From contig NZ_ASZC01000017.1 of assembly GCF_000468095.1 (NCBI RefSeq), forward strand, positions 1-64,000: DNA of 64,000 nt, given 5' to 3'. A program made the translations under genes and the position numbers. Position 1 is the stretch's first letter, and each line of letters opens with the position of its first letter. The DNA is from Pantoea sp. AS-PWVM4 (GTDB lineage Bacteria > Pseudomonadota > Gammaproteobacteria > Enterobacterales > Enterobacteriaceae). The notes beneath the pieces are model-generated. The model was not told where the DNA came from, did not search any database, and was given only the letters and a program-made list of their open reading frames with translations. Positions 34,436 through 43,901 of this stretch are shown here, in pieces.

Positions 34436-36121
34436 ATGGGCGCTGGCGCTATCACCATCGGGCTGGATTTTGGCAGCGATTCTGTCCGAGCCCTGGCCGT
34501 GGACTGCCACAGTGGCAAAGAACTGGAAAAAGCGGTGGTCAACTACCCGCGCTGGGCCAAAGGATTGTTTTGCGATGCGCATGCCAACCGCTTTCGCCAT
34601 CATCCTCAGGATTATATTGATGCGCTGGAACAGGCGCTGGTCACGGTGGTGCAGGCTCTCAGCCCTGAACAGCGCGCAGCCGTCGTCGGCATTGGCGTGG
34701 ACAGCACCGGTTCGACCCCGGCACCGATCGATCGTGAGGGCAAGGTACTGGCGTTACGTCCAGAGTTTGCCGACAACCCCAATGCGATGTTTGTGTTGTG
34801 GAAAGATCACACCGCTATAGAAGAAGCCGAAGAGATCAATCAGCTGTGCCACAGCGGTCGTTTTACCGATTACACCCGTTATATCGGCGGCATTTATTCG
34901 TCGGAGTGGTTCTGGGCCAAAATTTTGCATGTTTCGCGTGAAGATGCTGCGGTGCGTGATGCCGCTGTCTCCTGGGTAGAACTGTGTGACTGGGTTCCGG
35001 CGTTGCTGAGTGGCACCACCGCGCCGCAGCAACTGCGTCGTGGTCGCTGCGCCGCCGGACATAAATCCCTCTGGCACCCGGACTGGCAAGGCCTGCCGCC
35101 CGCTGATTTCCTCAATGCGCTTGATCCCCTGTTAACCGAACAGCTCGACTATCCCTTATTTACCGACACCTGGACGGCAGATATCCCGGTCGGCACGTTA
35201 AGCGCCGAATGGTCGCAACGTCTTGGTCTGTCCCGGCAGGTGGTGCTGTCCGGCGGTGCTTTTGACTGTCATATGGGGGCGGTCGGCGCCGGTGCGCAAC
35301 CTTATACCCTGGTGAAGGTGATTGGCACCTCGACCTGCGACATTCTGATTGCCGACAGTGAAAAAGTGGGTGATCGCGCGATTAAAGGCATCTGCGGCCA
35401 GGTGGATGGCAGCGTGGTGCCGGGTGCCATCGGCTGTGAAGCTGGACAATCCGCTTTCGGCGATATCTATGCCTGGTTCAGCCGCCTGCTCGGCTGGCCG
35501 CTACAACAGGCAGCGCAACAACATCCTGAGTTGCGTCCCCAACTGGAAAGCCTGCAAAAAGATCTGATCCGTCAATTGACGGAAGCCTGGGCTGCCGATC
35601 CGCAGCTCGACCATCTGCCGGTCGTGCTGGACTGGTTTAACGGACGCCGTACGCCAGATGCGAACCAGCGTCTGAAAGGGGTGATCACCGACCTCAATCT
35701 TGGCACCGATGCCCCGGCGTTGTTCGGCGGGCTGATCGCCGCCACCGCCTTCGGCGCACGCGCCATTATGGAGTGCTTCGAGCAACAGCAAATCCCGGTG
35801 GAGAACGTGCTGACCCTCGGCGGCATCGCGCGCAAATCACCAGCCATTATGCAAGCCTGTTGCGATGTGATGAACCGACCGCTGGATATTGTCGCCTCCG
35901 ATGAATGTTGCGCCCTCGGGGCCGCCATTTTTGCCGCCGTTGCTGCGCAAGTCTATGCCGATGTTCCGGCTGCTCAGCAGGTGATGGCCAGCCCGATTGA
36001 CGTCACGTTGCAACCGGACAGCCAGCGCGTAGCGCGCTATCAGCAACTTTATCAACGCTATCAACATTGGTGCCAGGCCGCTGAACCGCAGTATGCCGCA
36101 CGCACCGTTTCCGCTAAGTGA
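34436..36121 (+). CDS. araB: L-ribulokinase AraB
   Basis: A 561-residue FGGY-family kinase that phosphorylates L-ribulose to L-ribulose 5-phosphate. Visible motifs: the N-terminal phosphate loop [17 protein letters not shown], the [15 protein letters not shown] segment, [11 protein letters not shown] in the second lobe, and the C-terminal adenosine loop [13 protein letters not shown]. Length agrees with E. coli AraB (566). It is preceded by a good ribosome-binding site (AGGAG, spacing 8) and candidate AraC sites; araA follows after 12 bases. No araD is found beyond araA. Confidence 0.95.
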   Translation: MGAGAITIGLDFGSDSVRALAVDCHSGKELEKAVVNYPRWAKGLFCDAHANRFRHHPQDYIDALEQALVTVVQALSPEQRAAVVGIGVDSTGSTPAPIDREGKVLALRPEFADNPNAMFVLWKDHTAIEEAEEINQLCHSGRFTDYTRYIGGIYSSEWFWAKILHVSREDAAVRDAAVSWVELCDWVPALLSGTTAPQQLRRGRCAAGHKSLWHPDWQGLPPADFLNALDPLLTEQLDYPLFTDTWTADIPVGTLSAEWSQRLGLSRQVVLSGGAFDCHMGAVGAGAQPYTLVKVIGTSTCDILIADSEKVGDRAIKGICGQVDGSVVPGAIGCEAGQSAFGDIYAWFSRLLGWPLQQAAQQHPELRPQLESLQKDLIRQLTEAWAADPQLDHLPVVLDWFNGRRTPDANQRLKGVITDLNLGTDAPALFGGLIAATAFGARAIMECFEQQQIPVENVLTLGGIARKSPAIMQACCDVMNRPLDIVASDECCALGAAIFAAVAAQVYADVPAAQQVMASPIDVTLQPDSQRVARYQQLYQRYQHWCQAAEPQYAARTVSAK

Positions 36122-36133
36122 AGGAGTGGTTTT

Positions 36134-37636
36134 ATGGAACAGCACAACACACAACAGGTGTGGTTTGTCATTGGTACGCAACACCTCTACGGGGCGGAAA
36201 CGTTACGCCAGGTGGAACAACACGCTCGTCAGGTGATGGACGGCCTTAACCAGGCGGGCACCCTGCCCCTGCAACTGGTGTTGAAGCCGTTGGTGAAGTC
36301 GCCGGATGAAGCGCTGGCGCTGTGCCGCGAGGCGAATCACGCCAATGAATGTATCGGCATCATTACCTGGCTGCACACCTTCTCACCCGCCAAAATGTGG
36401 ATTGGTGGCCTGAGCATCCTGAATAAGCCGTTGCTGCAATTCCATACCCAGTTTAATGCCGAGATCCCGTGGGACAGCATGGATATGGATTTTATGAACC
36501 TGAACCAGACCGCACACGGCGGTCGCGAGTTTGGTTTTATCGGCGCGCGTATGGGCCTCCAGCACAGCGTCGTCACCGGACACTGGCAGGATAAAGAGAG
36601 CCAGCAACGCATTGGTCGCTGGATCCGTGCCGCTCAGGCGCGTCAGGCCAGCCAGCAGCTTAAAGTTGCCCGCTTCGGCGACAATATGCGTGAAGTGGCC
36701 GTCACCGAGGGTGACAAAGTGGCCGCGCAAATTCAGTTTGGCTATGCGGTGAATGGCTGGGGCGTGGGCGATTTGGTCGAGGTGGTGAACAGCGTCAGTG
36801 ATGGCGATGTCAATGCGTTGATCGATGAATACGAAAGTCACTATCGCTTCAGCGAAGTTGCGGCAGTGAACGGTGAAAAACGTCAGAACGTTCTGGATGC
36901 AGCACGTATCGAACTGGGGCTGAAACGCTTCCTTGATGCCGAAGGTTGCAAAGCCTTTACCACCAATTTCCAGACGCTGCACGGTATGAAGCAGCTTCCT
37001 GGCCTGGCGGTACAACGTCTGATGGGCCAGGGCTACGGGTTTGCCGGTGAAGGTGACTGGAAAACGGCGGCGTTACTGCACATCCTGAAGGTGCAGGCGG
37101 GTAATCGTGCCGGCGGGACCTCATTTATGGAGGATTACACCTACCACTTCTCACCCGGCAATGACCTGGTGCTGGGCTCGCATATGCTGGAAGTGTGTCC
37201 GTCGATCGCCAAAGAAGAGAAACCGTTGATTGATGTGCAATTCCTCGGTATTGGCGGCAAAGCCGATCCGGCACGCCTGATTTTCTCTACTCCGGCTGGA
37301 CGCGCGGTGAATGCCAGCGTGATCGATTTGGGTGACCGCTTCCGTCTGCTGGTGAACGTCGTGGATGCCATTGAGCAACCAAAACCGTTGCCAAAACTGC
37401 CGGTCGCGCGTGCCTTGTGGCGTGCACAACCGTCACTGGCGACCGCGTCAGAAGCCTGGATTCTGGCAGGTGGCGCGCACCATACGGTATTCAGTCAGGC
37501 ACTGGACCTGGATGACCTTTATCTGTACGGCGAACTGAACGGTATCGAGGTGTTGGTCATTGATGAAGAAACGCGCTTACCGGCGTTCAAAGATGCACTG
37601 CGCTGGAATGAAGCGTACTACCGTTTAATGCGTTAA
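36134..37636 (+). CDS. araA: L-arabinose isomerase AraA
   Basis: A 500-residue enzyme, the exact E. coli length, converting L-arabinose to L-ribulose. Metal-site and active-site segments are present: [33 protein letters not shown] is split by Glu/His ligands further on in [10 protein letters not shown] and [11 protein letters not shown]. It is second in the araBA unit. A perfect hairpin terminator follows 20 bases after the stop, closing the operon before the place where araD lies in E. coli. Confidence 0.95.
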   Translation: MEQHNTQQVWFVIGTQHLYGAETLRQVEQHARQVMDGLNQAGTLPLQLVLKPLVKSPDEALALCREANHANECIGIITWLHTFSPAKMWIGGLSILNKPLLQFHTQFNAEIPWDSMDMDFMNLNQTAHGGREFGFIGARMGLQHSVVTGHWQDKESQQRIGRWIRAAQARQASQQLKVARFGDNMREVAVTEGDKVAAQIQFGYAVNGWGVGDLVEVVNSVSDGDVNALIDEYESHYRFSEVAAVNGEKRQNVLDAARIELGLKRFLDAEGCKAFTTNFQTLHGMKQLPGLAVQRLMGQGYGFAGEGDWKTAALLHILKVQAGNRAGGTSFMEDYTYHFSPGNDLVLGSHMLEVCPSIAKEEKPLIDVQFLGIGGKADPARLIFSTPAGRAVNASVIDLGDRFRLLVNVVDAIEQPKPLPKLPVARALWRAQPSLATASEAWILAGGAHHTVFSQALDLDDLYLYGELNGIEVLVIDEETRLPAFKDALRWNEAYYRLMR

Positions 37637-37655
37637 TCGTTATCAGGTGGCTATC

Positions 37656-37682
37656 GGGTCGCGATTAATCGCGACCCTTTTA
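37656..37682 (+). terminator. Rho-independent terminator of araBA
   Basis: GGGTCGCGAT and ATCGCGACCC pair perfectly around TA (37656-37677), then TTTTATTT. Strong and correctly placed after araA. Confidence 0.88.
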
Positions 37683-37722
37683 TTTGCGGTACTGAAAAGA
37701 CTTTCGCGGTAGCAATATCAAT

Positions 37723-38158
37723 TCAGGAGCAAAGCTCCCGTAACTCACCTTCGCTTAAACCGGTTACCTTGATAATGGTTTTAAGGTCTAATTTTTCCGA
37801 AAGCATGCGTCGTGCCATCTCCAGCCGACCTTCCTGAAGTCCTTCCTGCCGTCCTTCCTGCCGTCCTTCCTGCCGTCCTTCCAGACGTGACTCCAGCCGC
37901 CACTGTTGTTCAATTGTCATGATCTGCTCATCCGGGAGCACCGTGACATCCACCAGCGGAAAGGGTTGGCAAAATATTTGCGTCGCCAGCTCCCGGTCGC
38001 GAAATGAGGATAGCCAGTCCATCGCATAAGGATAGGGGCTGGTTTTACCGTGATAGAACAGCATTGGGCAAGTGAATTTCCAGGAACTGTCTGGCGATAG
38101 CCTGATGGCTAAGAAACCGTTTGAATAGCGCATCGTGTGGTGTGGGGGTTGCACTCAT
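37723..38158 (-). pseudogene. Decayed Rpn-family nuclease/transposase gene (RpnA/YhgA-like)
   Basis: From ATG at 38158 one frame reads a typical Rpn start ([19 protein letters not shown], then FLEIHLP) and stops after 37 residues. The shifted frame continues with [18 protein letters not shown] and FPLVDVTVLPDEQIM, which in intact proteins lie about 80-100 residues further on. It then jumps to the C-terminal region (TIEQQWRLESR, GRQEG repeats, LDLKTIIKVTGLSEGELREL). So two internal deletions, one causing a frameshift, have removed most of the PD-(D/E)XK domain. A 12-base tandem repeat (about 37835-37890) encodes the EGRQ units. Rpn proteins promote RecA-independent recombination. This copy must be inactive. 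Confidence 0.85.
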
Positions 38159-38298
38159 TAAGCTCGTCCCTGCCAGGATGAACAACGTGGCCGGACGTTA
38201 ACATGGGCGCTATCTCACTGAAAGATAAGGATGATAAATGTCAGAGGGATATAAGGAATTCAGAATGGATTCAGGAATAAATCATAATGAACACATCG

Positions 38299-38367
38299 GT
38301 AGCGGCGCGATTTATCGCGTTTTTTTAACCACGAAGGTCAAAAGCGCGCGATAAATCGCGCCGCTAC
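38299..38367. repeat. Inverted pair of palindromic repeats (REPIN-like)
   Basis: Arm GTAGCGGCGCGATTTATCGC.. at 38299-38320 and inverse arm at 38346-38367, spacer 25 bases. It lies between the rpn remnant and the 3' end of yjfF, both on the minus strand. Confidence 0.85.
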
Positions 38368-38377
38368 ACCAACGCCA

Positions 38378-39364
38378 TCAGGACGTTAGCCGTTTAACCG
38401 GCGCATTCTGCTGGCGATCCCACATCACCGTCAGCAAACGTTGCAGCGCGATAAACGCGAACAACAAAATGCCGATGGCGATTTTGGTCCACCAGGAGCT
38501 CAGGGTGCCGTCGAAATTAATCCACGTCTGAATCAGCCCCTGAATTAATACGCCAAACAGCGTACCGAGCACCGTTCCTACGCCACCGGAGAGCAGCGTG
38601 CCGCCAATCACCACCGAGGCAATGGCATCCAGCTCCACACCCAGTCCGGCCAACGCATAACCCGCTGAGGTATAGATGGAAAACACAATCCCTGCCAGCG
38701 TTGCCAGCGTGGTCGACAACATATAAATCTTAATGGTGGTGGCGCGCGTGGAGATCCCCATCAACTGCGCCGACGTGAGGTTGCCGCCAATGGCATACAC
38801 CTGATTACCAAAACGCGTGCGGTGCGCCAGCAAAATGCCACCGACCACCACCACCAGCATAATCACCGCCAGCAAGCTTAACCGCCCACCGCCGGGAATT
38901 TTCCACGCCATACTCGACAGCGTGGCATACAACGGATGGTCAATCGGGATCGAGTTTTCCGATACCAGGTAGCTACAGCCACGCAGGAAAAACATCCCGG
39001 CGAGGGTAATAATAAACGCCGGGATTTTTAACCCATCAATCAACCAGCCCATCATGGCGCCAAAGGCTGCCCCTAACGCCAGAATCAGCGCAAAGGCCAG
39101 CAACGGGTCCACATGGTAATCTCCAATTAAGCGGGCAAGGAACACGCCGGTAAAAGCAATCACCGCCCCGACCGATAAATCAATCCCTCCCGACAGGATC
39201 ACAAACGTCATTCCCACGGCGATAATGCCAAGAAATGCGTTATCGGTGAGGATATTACAAATTACCCTGGTGGAGGCAAAGCCGGGGAACTGGCTGAGGC
39301 AGAACAGATATCCGGCCACAAACACCAGCAAAGTAATCATCAAAGGCAGATGACGTTTAATCAT
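38378..39364 (-). CDS. yjfF: Furanose-type sugar ABC transporter permease YjfF
   Basis: A 328-residue RbsC-like permease with about nine hydrophobic spans. It matches E. coli YjfF nearly word for word in places (CNILTDNAFLGIIAVGMTFVI, GGGRLSLLAV, AIGGNLTSAQLMGISTRATT). In E. coli YtfQ-YtfR-YtfT-YjfF imports galactofuranose. It is the last gene of the four-gene operon and overlaps ytfT by 4 bases. The start at 39364 (MIKRHLPLMI) equals the E. coli start; the upstream in-frame extension is inside ytfT. Confidence 0.93.
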   Translation of the reverse strand: MIKRHLPLMITLLVFVAGYLFCLSQFPGFASTRVICNILTDNAFLGIIAVGMTFVILSGGIDLSVGAVIAFTGVFLARLIGDYHVDPLLAFALILALGAAFGAMMGWLIDGLKIPAFIITLAGMFFLRGCSYLVSENSIPIDHPLYATLSSMAWKIPGGGRLSLLAVIMLVVVVGGILLAHRTRFGNQVYAIGGNLTSAQLMGISTRATTIKIYMLSTTLATLAGIVFSIYTSAGYALAGLGVELDAIASVVIGGTLLSGGVGTVLGTLFGVLIQGLIQTWINFDGTLSSWWTKIAIGILLFAFIALQRLLTVMWDRQQNAPVKRLTS

Positions 39365-40377
39365 GATGGACGCCTCCGTTTCAGCATGGCAAGAAAGCGC
39401 GGTGACTGAATCAGCAACACGCACATCACCACTATCGCTTTCACCACCTGGTTCAGTTCGGGTGGGAAACCAGACAGCAGAATCCCGGTATTCATCGACT
39501 GAATAATCAGCGCACCAATCAGCGACAGCACCAGATTAAAACGCCCGCCCATCAGTGATGCACCGCCAATTACCACCGCCAGAATCGCATCCAGCTCCAG
39601 CCACAATCCGGCATTATTGGCATCCGCTCCACGGATATCGGCGGCAACAATTAACCCGGCTACTGCGGCACATACGCCACTGATGGCGTAGGTTGACATC
39701 ACGACCAGCCAGCCGGTAACGCCTGCATTGCGCGCCGCACGCAGGTTAATCCCCACCGCTTCAATAAACAGCCCCAGCGCCGTCTTGCGTGTTACCAGCC
39801 ACACCGCCAGCGCCACCACTAACGTAATCCACACCGGCACCGGCAACAGCCACAACGAGCCGCTACCAAACCACGACAGGTTATCGTTATCAAAAGTCAC
39901 GATTTGCCCCTGGGTGATGAGCTGCGCCACACCGCGTCCGGCTACCATCAAAATCAAGGTGGCGACGAACGGTTGAATTCGCAGCAACGCCACCAGCACG
40001 CCATTCCACAAACCACATGCCAGCCCGGTGCCCAGTGTCGCGAGAATGATAAACGGCAGACTGTGCCCGGCGACGGTGAGCGTTGCCGCCGTAGCCCCGG
40101 CAATCGCCATCACCGCCCCTACTGACAAATCAATTCCCCCGGTGGCAATCACCAGCGTCATCCCCACCGCCAGCAGCGCTACCGGTGCGGCACGGTTGAG
40201 AATATCGATCGGGCTACCAAACAGGCGGCCATCCTGTAAATGCACGGCAAAAAAGTTATTCGCCACCAGGCTGTCCACCAGCAGCACCAGCACCAGCGCG
40301 GCAATTTGCGGCATACCGGGCGGCAGTTTCAGCTTACGCCGATTGGTTTTTTCAGACGTCATATCGGATTCAAGCAT
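39361..40377 (-). CDS. ytfT: Furanose-type sugar ABC transporter permease YtfT
   Basis: A 338-residue integral membrane permease, partner of YjfF in a heterodimeric pore. Recognisable stretches are DGRLFGSPIDILNRAAPVALL, ATGGIDLSVGAVMAIAGA and ADIRGADANNAGLWLELDAI. The start at 40377 has GGAGG 8 bases upstream and overlaps the ytfR stop by 8 bases, indicating coupling. Arabinose or other furanoses could be substrates as well as galactofuranose, given the neighbouring ara genes; that is inference. Confidence 0.93.
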   Translation of the reverse strand: MLESDMTSEKTNRRKLKLPPGMPQIAALVLVLLVDSLVANNFFAVHLQDGRLFGSPIDILNRAAPVALLAVGMTLVIATGGIDLSVGAVMAIAGATAATLTVAGHSLPFIILATLGTGLACGLWNGVLVALLRIQPFVATLILMVAGRGVAQLITQGQIVTFDNDNLSWFGSGSLWLLPVPVWITLVVALAVWLVTRKTALGLFIEAVGINLRAARNAGVTGWLVVMSTYAISGVCAAVAGLIVAADIRGADANNAGLWLELDAILAVVIGGASLMGGRFNLVLSLIGALIIQSMNTGILLSGFPPELNQVVKAIVVMCVLLIQSPRFLAMLKRRRPS

Positions 40378-41890
40378 GTTGTTCTCCTCCGTGGGCGATA
40401 GCGTTGACAATCGACGCTACCGACAGCTGCTCAAGGGGGATCTCCGCCACCTGCTTCAAATCGCGCATAATCAACACGCGATCGGCGTACCCCACCAGTT
40501 CTTCGAGTTCAGAGGAGATAACCAGCAGCGCCAGTCCGTCGGCGCACAGGGATTCAATCAGACGAATAATCTCCGCGTGAGCACCGACATCGATACCCCG
40601 CGTGGGTTCGTCAAGAATGAGAAATTGCGGTTTGGTCACCAGCCAACGCGACAGCAGTACTTTCTGCTGATTGCCGCCCGACAATAACTCAACCGGTTGA
40701 TCGGCATGCGGTGTACGAATGCCAAGACTTTTAATAAAACGTTCGGCAATCGCCTGTTGCTCGCGTTTTTTGATCGGACGCAGCCAGCCACGCTGCGCCT
40801 GCAACGCGAGGATAATGTTTTCCCGCACCGACGCCTTACCAATAATGCCGTCGGTTTTGCGGTCCTCCGGGCAAAATCCCATCCCCAGCTTCGAGGCTTT
40901 AGCCGGGGTACGAATCTGTTGCACCTTACCCTTAATGGTAGCGGTGCCGCGATCGGCTCGGCGGATGCCAAACAACACTTCGGCGGTTTCGGTGCGTCCC
41001 GAGCCCAACAACCCGGCCAGCCCCACCACTTCACCCGGACGCACCTGCAAACTGAACGGCTCGATGGTGCCCTTCTTACCGTAATCTTCAAACGCCACCA
41101 CCGGCTGATTGCTGCGCAGGGTGCTGCCCTGACGTTGTAACGCCGTCTCCAGCAGCTCACGCCCCAGCATCAGCTTGATTAGCTCGATACGCGGCAGCGA
41201 TGCGGTGTCGCGGGTGGCGATAAACTGACCATTACGCAGCACCGTGATGCGGTCGGTGATGCGATACACCTGATCGAGGAAGTGAGTGACAAAAATCAGG
41301 CTCATCCCTTTGGCTTTTAACTGCGCCATCAGGGTAAACAACATCTCGACCTCACTGGCGTCGAGGCTGGCGGTGGGTTCATCGAGGATCAACACCTGTG
41401 CCGACAGATCCACCGCGCGACAGATGGCGATAATCTGCTGCATTGCCACCGAATAATGGCCGAGCTGACGCGTCACATCGAGGGCAAAACCGTATTTGCG
41501 CATCAGCGCATCGGCATCGCGCACCATACGTTTGCGATCGATGATGCCAAAACGTCGCGGCTCGCGACCGATATATAAATTATCCGCCACCGACATATTG
41601 GGCAGCAGGTTTACTTCCTGGTAAACGGTGCCGATACCCATTAATTGGGCATCGCCGGTGTTATGCGGTGTAATCGCTTTGCCATTCAGGGTGATCACCC
41701 CGGCATCACGGCTGTACACGCCGGTCAGCACTTTTATCAGCGTCGATTTACCAGCCCCGTTCTCTCCCAGCAGCGCCATGATTTCGCCTTTGCGGATACT
41801 GAACGACACGTTATCCAACGCTTTCACGCCGGGGAAACCTTTGCTGACGCCGCTGATGGTCAGCAGTGCCTCTTCTTGTGGTGTAGTCAT
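40370..41890 (-). CDS. ytfR: Furanose-type sugar ABC transporter ATPase YtfR
   Basis: A 506-residue double ABC ATPase. N-domain: Walker [15 protein letters not shown], Walker B VLILDEPTASLD, with a divergent signature HYSVAMQQIIAICRAV. C-domain: GLAGLLGSGRTETAEVLFG in the A-loop position, signature [16 protein letters not shown] and [14 protein letters not shown]. As in other monosaccharide importers the second site departs from the consensus. It drives import with YtfT/YjfF. A terminator-like hairpin lies between ytfQ and this gene, so it is probably expressed less than the binding protein. Confidence 0.94.
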   Translation of the reverse strand: MTTPQEEALLTISGVSKGFPGVKALDNVSFSIRKGEIMALLGENGAGKSTLIKVLTGVYSRDAGVITLNGKAITPHNTGDAQLMGIGTVYQEVNLLPNMSVADNLYIGREPRRFGIIDRKRMVRDADALMRKYGFALDVTRQLGHYSVAMQQIIAICRAVDLSAQVLILDEPTASLDASEVEMLFTLMAQLKAKGMSLIFVTHFLDQVYRITDRITVLRNGQFIATRDTASLPRIELIKLMLGRELLETALQRQGSTLRSNQPVVAFEDYGKKGTIEPFSLQVRPGEVVGLAGLLGSGRTETAEVLFGIRRADRGTATIKGKVQQIRTPAKASKLGMGFCPEDRKTDGIIGKASVRENIILALQAQRGWLRPIKKREQQAIAERFIKSLGIRTPHADQPVELLSGGNQQKVLLSRWLVTKPQFLILDEPTRGIDVGAHAEIIRLIESLCADGLALLVISSELEELVGYADRVLIMRDLKQVAEIPLEQLSVASIVNAIAHGGEQHA

Positions 41891-41916
41891 ACGGACCTGC
41901 CTCGCCTTACGTCATG

Positions 41917-41938
41917 AAAAACCGCCCCGGAGGGCGGT
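41917..41938 (-). terminator. Terminator-like hairpin between ytfQ and ytfR
   Basis: Read on the minus strand, ACCGCCC-TCCG-GGGCGGT is followed by TTTTTC, a complete intrinsic terminator, only 8 bases after the ytfQ stop. Partial read-through would give excess binding protein. Confidence 0.75.
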
Positions 41939-41945
41939 GCGGGGA

Positions 41946-42902
41946 TCAGTAACCCATGTTCTTTTTCTTATCGAGTTCCGTCTGTGCATCCGCTGGCAGG
42001 AAGAGTTTCGACTGGGTGCGGATGATTTTTGGCGGCTGCGTGCCATCTTTTTTCAGTTTTTCCAACGCATCAAACGCCGGACCGGCCATATTCGGTGTCA
42101 GCTCGACGTTGGCATTGGCTTCGCCTGCCAGCATCGCTTTGTAGATATCCGGTACACCGTCAATCGAGCCAGTCAGGATATCTTTGCCCGGTTTCAGGCC
42201 CGCTTCTTTAATGGCCTGAATCGCACCAATCACCATGTCGTCGTTATGCGCGAACACCATGCAGATGTTCTTGCCATTGTTCTCCGCTTTGATAAAGCTC
42301 TCCATCACCTCTTTACCCTTACTGCGGGTAAAGTCGCCGGACTGAGAACGGATAATTTTGATGTTGGGGTGTCCGGCAATGGCTTCGGCAAACCCTTTCT
42401 TACGGTCAATCGCCACGCTGGCACCCACGGTGCCCTGCAATTCCACGACGTTACACTGCTTGCCCGCGAGGGTTTTCACCAACCAGTCACCAATCAACTT
42501 GCCTTCCAGCACGTTATCCGCTGTCACCACCGACTCATACAGTGACTTGTCATTCACGACGATCGCGCGGTCGAGCAGGAACACCGGGATCTTGGCGTCT
42601 TTAGCTTCTTCCAGCACCGGCTCCCAGCCAGTCTGCACCACCGGGGCGATAAAGATGGCATCCACGCCCTGGGCGATGAATGAACGCACTGCCTTGATCT
42701 GGTTCTCCTGTTTCTGCTGACCATCCGCAATTTTCAGCGTGATGCCCCGCTTCTGCGCTTCGGTTTTTGCCACGTTAGTTTCCGCAGAACGCCAGCCGGA
42801 TTCCGAGCCAACCTGCGAGAATCCAACTGTCATATCAGCCGCCAGGACCGGTGCGCTGATCGCCGCGCTCACCATGACGGACAAGAGTAAACGTTTCCAC
42901 AT
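41946..42902 (-). CDS. ytfQ: Furanose-type sugar-binding protein YtfQ
   Basis: A 318-residue periplasmic binding protein with signal peptide MWKRLLLSVMVSAAISAPVLA cut before ADMTVGFSQ. Family blocks include GSESGWRSAETNVAK, VEFIFIAP-like DAIFIAPVVQTGWEP, and VFAHNDDMVIGAIQAI. It is the first gene of ytfQ-ytfR-ytfT-yjfF; E. coli YtfQ prefers galactofuranose. The 673 bases upstream hold no clear gene, so its promoter is there. Confidence 0.93.
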   Translation of the reverse strand: MWKRLLLSVMVSAAISAPVLAADMTVGFSQVGSESGWRSAETNVAKTEAQKRGITLKIADGQQKQENQIKAVRSFIAQGVDAIFIAPVVQTGWEPVLEEAKDAKIPVFLLDRAIVVNDKSLYESVVTADNVLEGKLIGDWLVKTLAGKQCNVVELQGTVGASVAIDRKKGFAEAIAGHPNIKIIRSQSGDFTRSKGKEVMESFIKAENNGKNICMVFAHNDDMVIGAIQAIKEAGLKPGKDILTGSIDGVPDIYKAMLAGEANANVELTPNMAGPAFDALEKLKKDGTQPPKIIRTQSKLFLPADAQTELDKKKNMGY

Positions 42903-43575
42903 AATTTCATTCCTCTGAAGGGAGTGTGCTGTAGGGGGTACAAACGCGGTTTAAGCCTGGCGCAAAAGCCGCTTCCTGAGAGCGACATGCCTCACAAAAC
43001 AGAATGAATTAAAGGGGTTACGATAAGTTTGCTGACAAAATGCCCATGACAGTTATGGACAAAACACCTGATATTTTTCGCCTCTGCCGTTAAATAAATG
43101 TAATAAAGAGAATCGCTTATGTCGCATAACGCTGGAAACGATTACAGGCACCGCGTAAAGAATGGTTATGAGGCTTTCATGAAAGGAATTGATCGATTTG
43201 TGACTGGACGCACACATTGCAATGTAAGGTTTCATAGCCTGTACAAAAAATTTCAGGCCAGTTGGGAATAAACCGGGAACTTTGATCGCCGCGTGAGGGA
43301 AAATAGCGCTATAAAACCGGGAAAATAACGCTGGCTCATTTGATGAGCTGAGGTGTGAATTTTTCTCACCACTGCCTGAATAACCGGCAGAGATTTGGCT
43401 TAGTTTCATCATGCTGATGCACAATAAAAGGAATAAAGGGTGAAAAAGTGTCTTTTGATGAGCGAATTAGCTCACTTTGTCTGATTTTTGAATTTTTTTA
43501 CGGTTGACATATGGACTCTCGCTGCGTGCTCCCTATACTTGGCGCTTCCCTGTTCTTTATTTATTAATGGCAATC
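42903..43575. other. AT-rich intergenic stretch between ytfQ and cnu
   Basis: Promoters for both flanking genes must lie here. A TATACT (-10-like) at 43534-43539 precedes cnu by 37 bases; a TTGACA at 43504 is 24 bases further up, too far to be its -35. A short open frame at 43119-43271 is listed separately. E. coli has the small gene blr near this place; I found no recognisable blr. Nothing else stands out. Confidence 0.5.
43119..43271 (+). CDS. Possible small protein of 50 residues, unrecognised
   Basis: ATG at 43119 with AAAGAGAA 8 bases upstream opens a 50-codon frame ending at 43271. The product is basic and has the look of small helical RNA- or ribosome-binding proteins (NGYEAFMKGIDRFVTGRTHC, then LYKKFQASWE), loosely recalling the RMF pattern G-Y-x-A-x3-G ... 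W, but the match is too weak to name it. It is within AT-rich DNA where chance frames are short, which makes a 50-codon frame only mildly unusual. Confidence 0.25.
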   Translation: MSHNAGNDYRHRVKNGYEAFMKGIDRFVTGRTHCNVRFHSLYKKFQASWE

Positions 43576-43791
43576 ATGACTGCGCTCGATTACCTGCTGA
43601 AATTCCGTAAAGTGAATAATCTTGAGAGTCTGGAAAAACTCTACGACCATCTCAATTATTCACTGACAGATGATAATGAGATCATCAATATGTATCGCGC
43701 TGCCGATCATCGTCGTGCTGAACTCGCTTCTGGTGGTCGTTTATTCGATCTCGGTTGTGTGCCGAAATCAGTCTGGCGTTACGTGGTTTAA
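43576..43791 (+). CDS. cnu: H-NS/StpA-binding protein Cnu, Hha family
   Basis: A 71-residue Hha/YmoA-family protein, the same length as E. coli Cnu (YdgT). Nearly all positions match: [41 protein letters not shown], and the end VPKSVWRYV. It joins H-NS or StpA on AT-rich DNA to silence genes; E. coli Cnu was also reported to bind oriC. The start at 43576 ([10 protein letters not shown]) aligns with the E. coli N-terminus; upstream in-frame codons are not supported. ydgK follows, as in E. coli. Confidence 0.94.
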   Translation: MTALDYLLKFRKVNNLESLEKLYDHLNYSLTDDNEIINMYRAADHRRAELASGGRLFDLGCVPKSVWRYVV

Positions 43792-43901
43792 CTCACCCCG
43801 GCCTCCTGCTTCTCGATAATATTGCGTTGTCCAGGTCGGGCGTGCCCCGTTTGGACATGATACGCTCTGCCACACCTTATCCTGGTAACTGGACTTATTC
43901 G

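Noticed and set aside
37835..37890. Short direct repeats suggesting a microsatellite or CRISPR
   Set aside because: They are 12-base in-frame units coding EGRQ in the rpn remnant, a known feature of that family.
43053..43424. A 123-codon minus-strand frame upstream of cnu
   Set aside because: No ribosome-binding site or recognisable motif, and it overlaps promoter-type AT-rich DNA.
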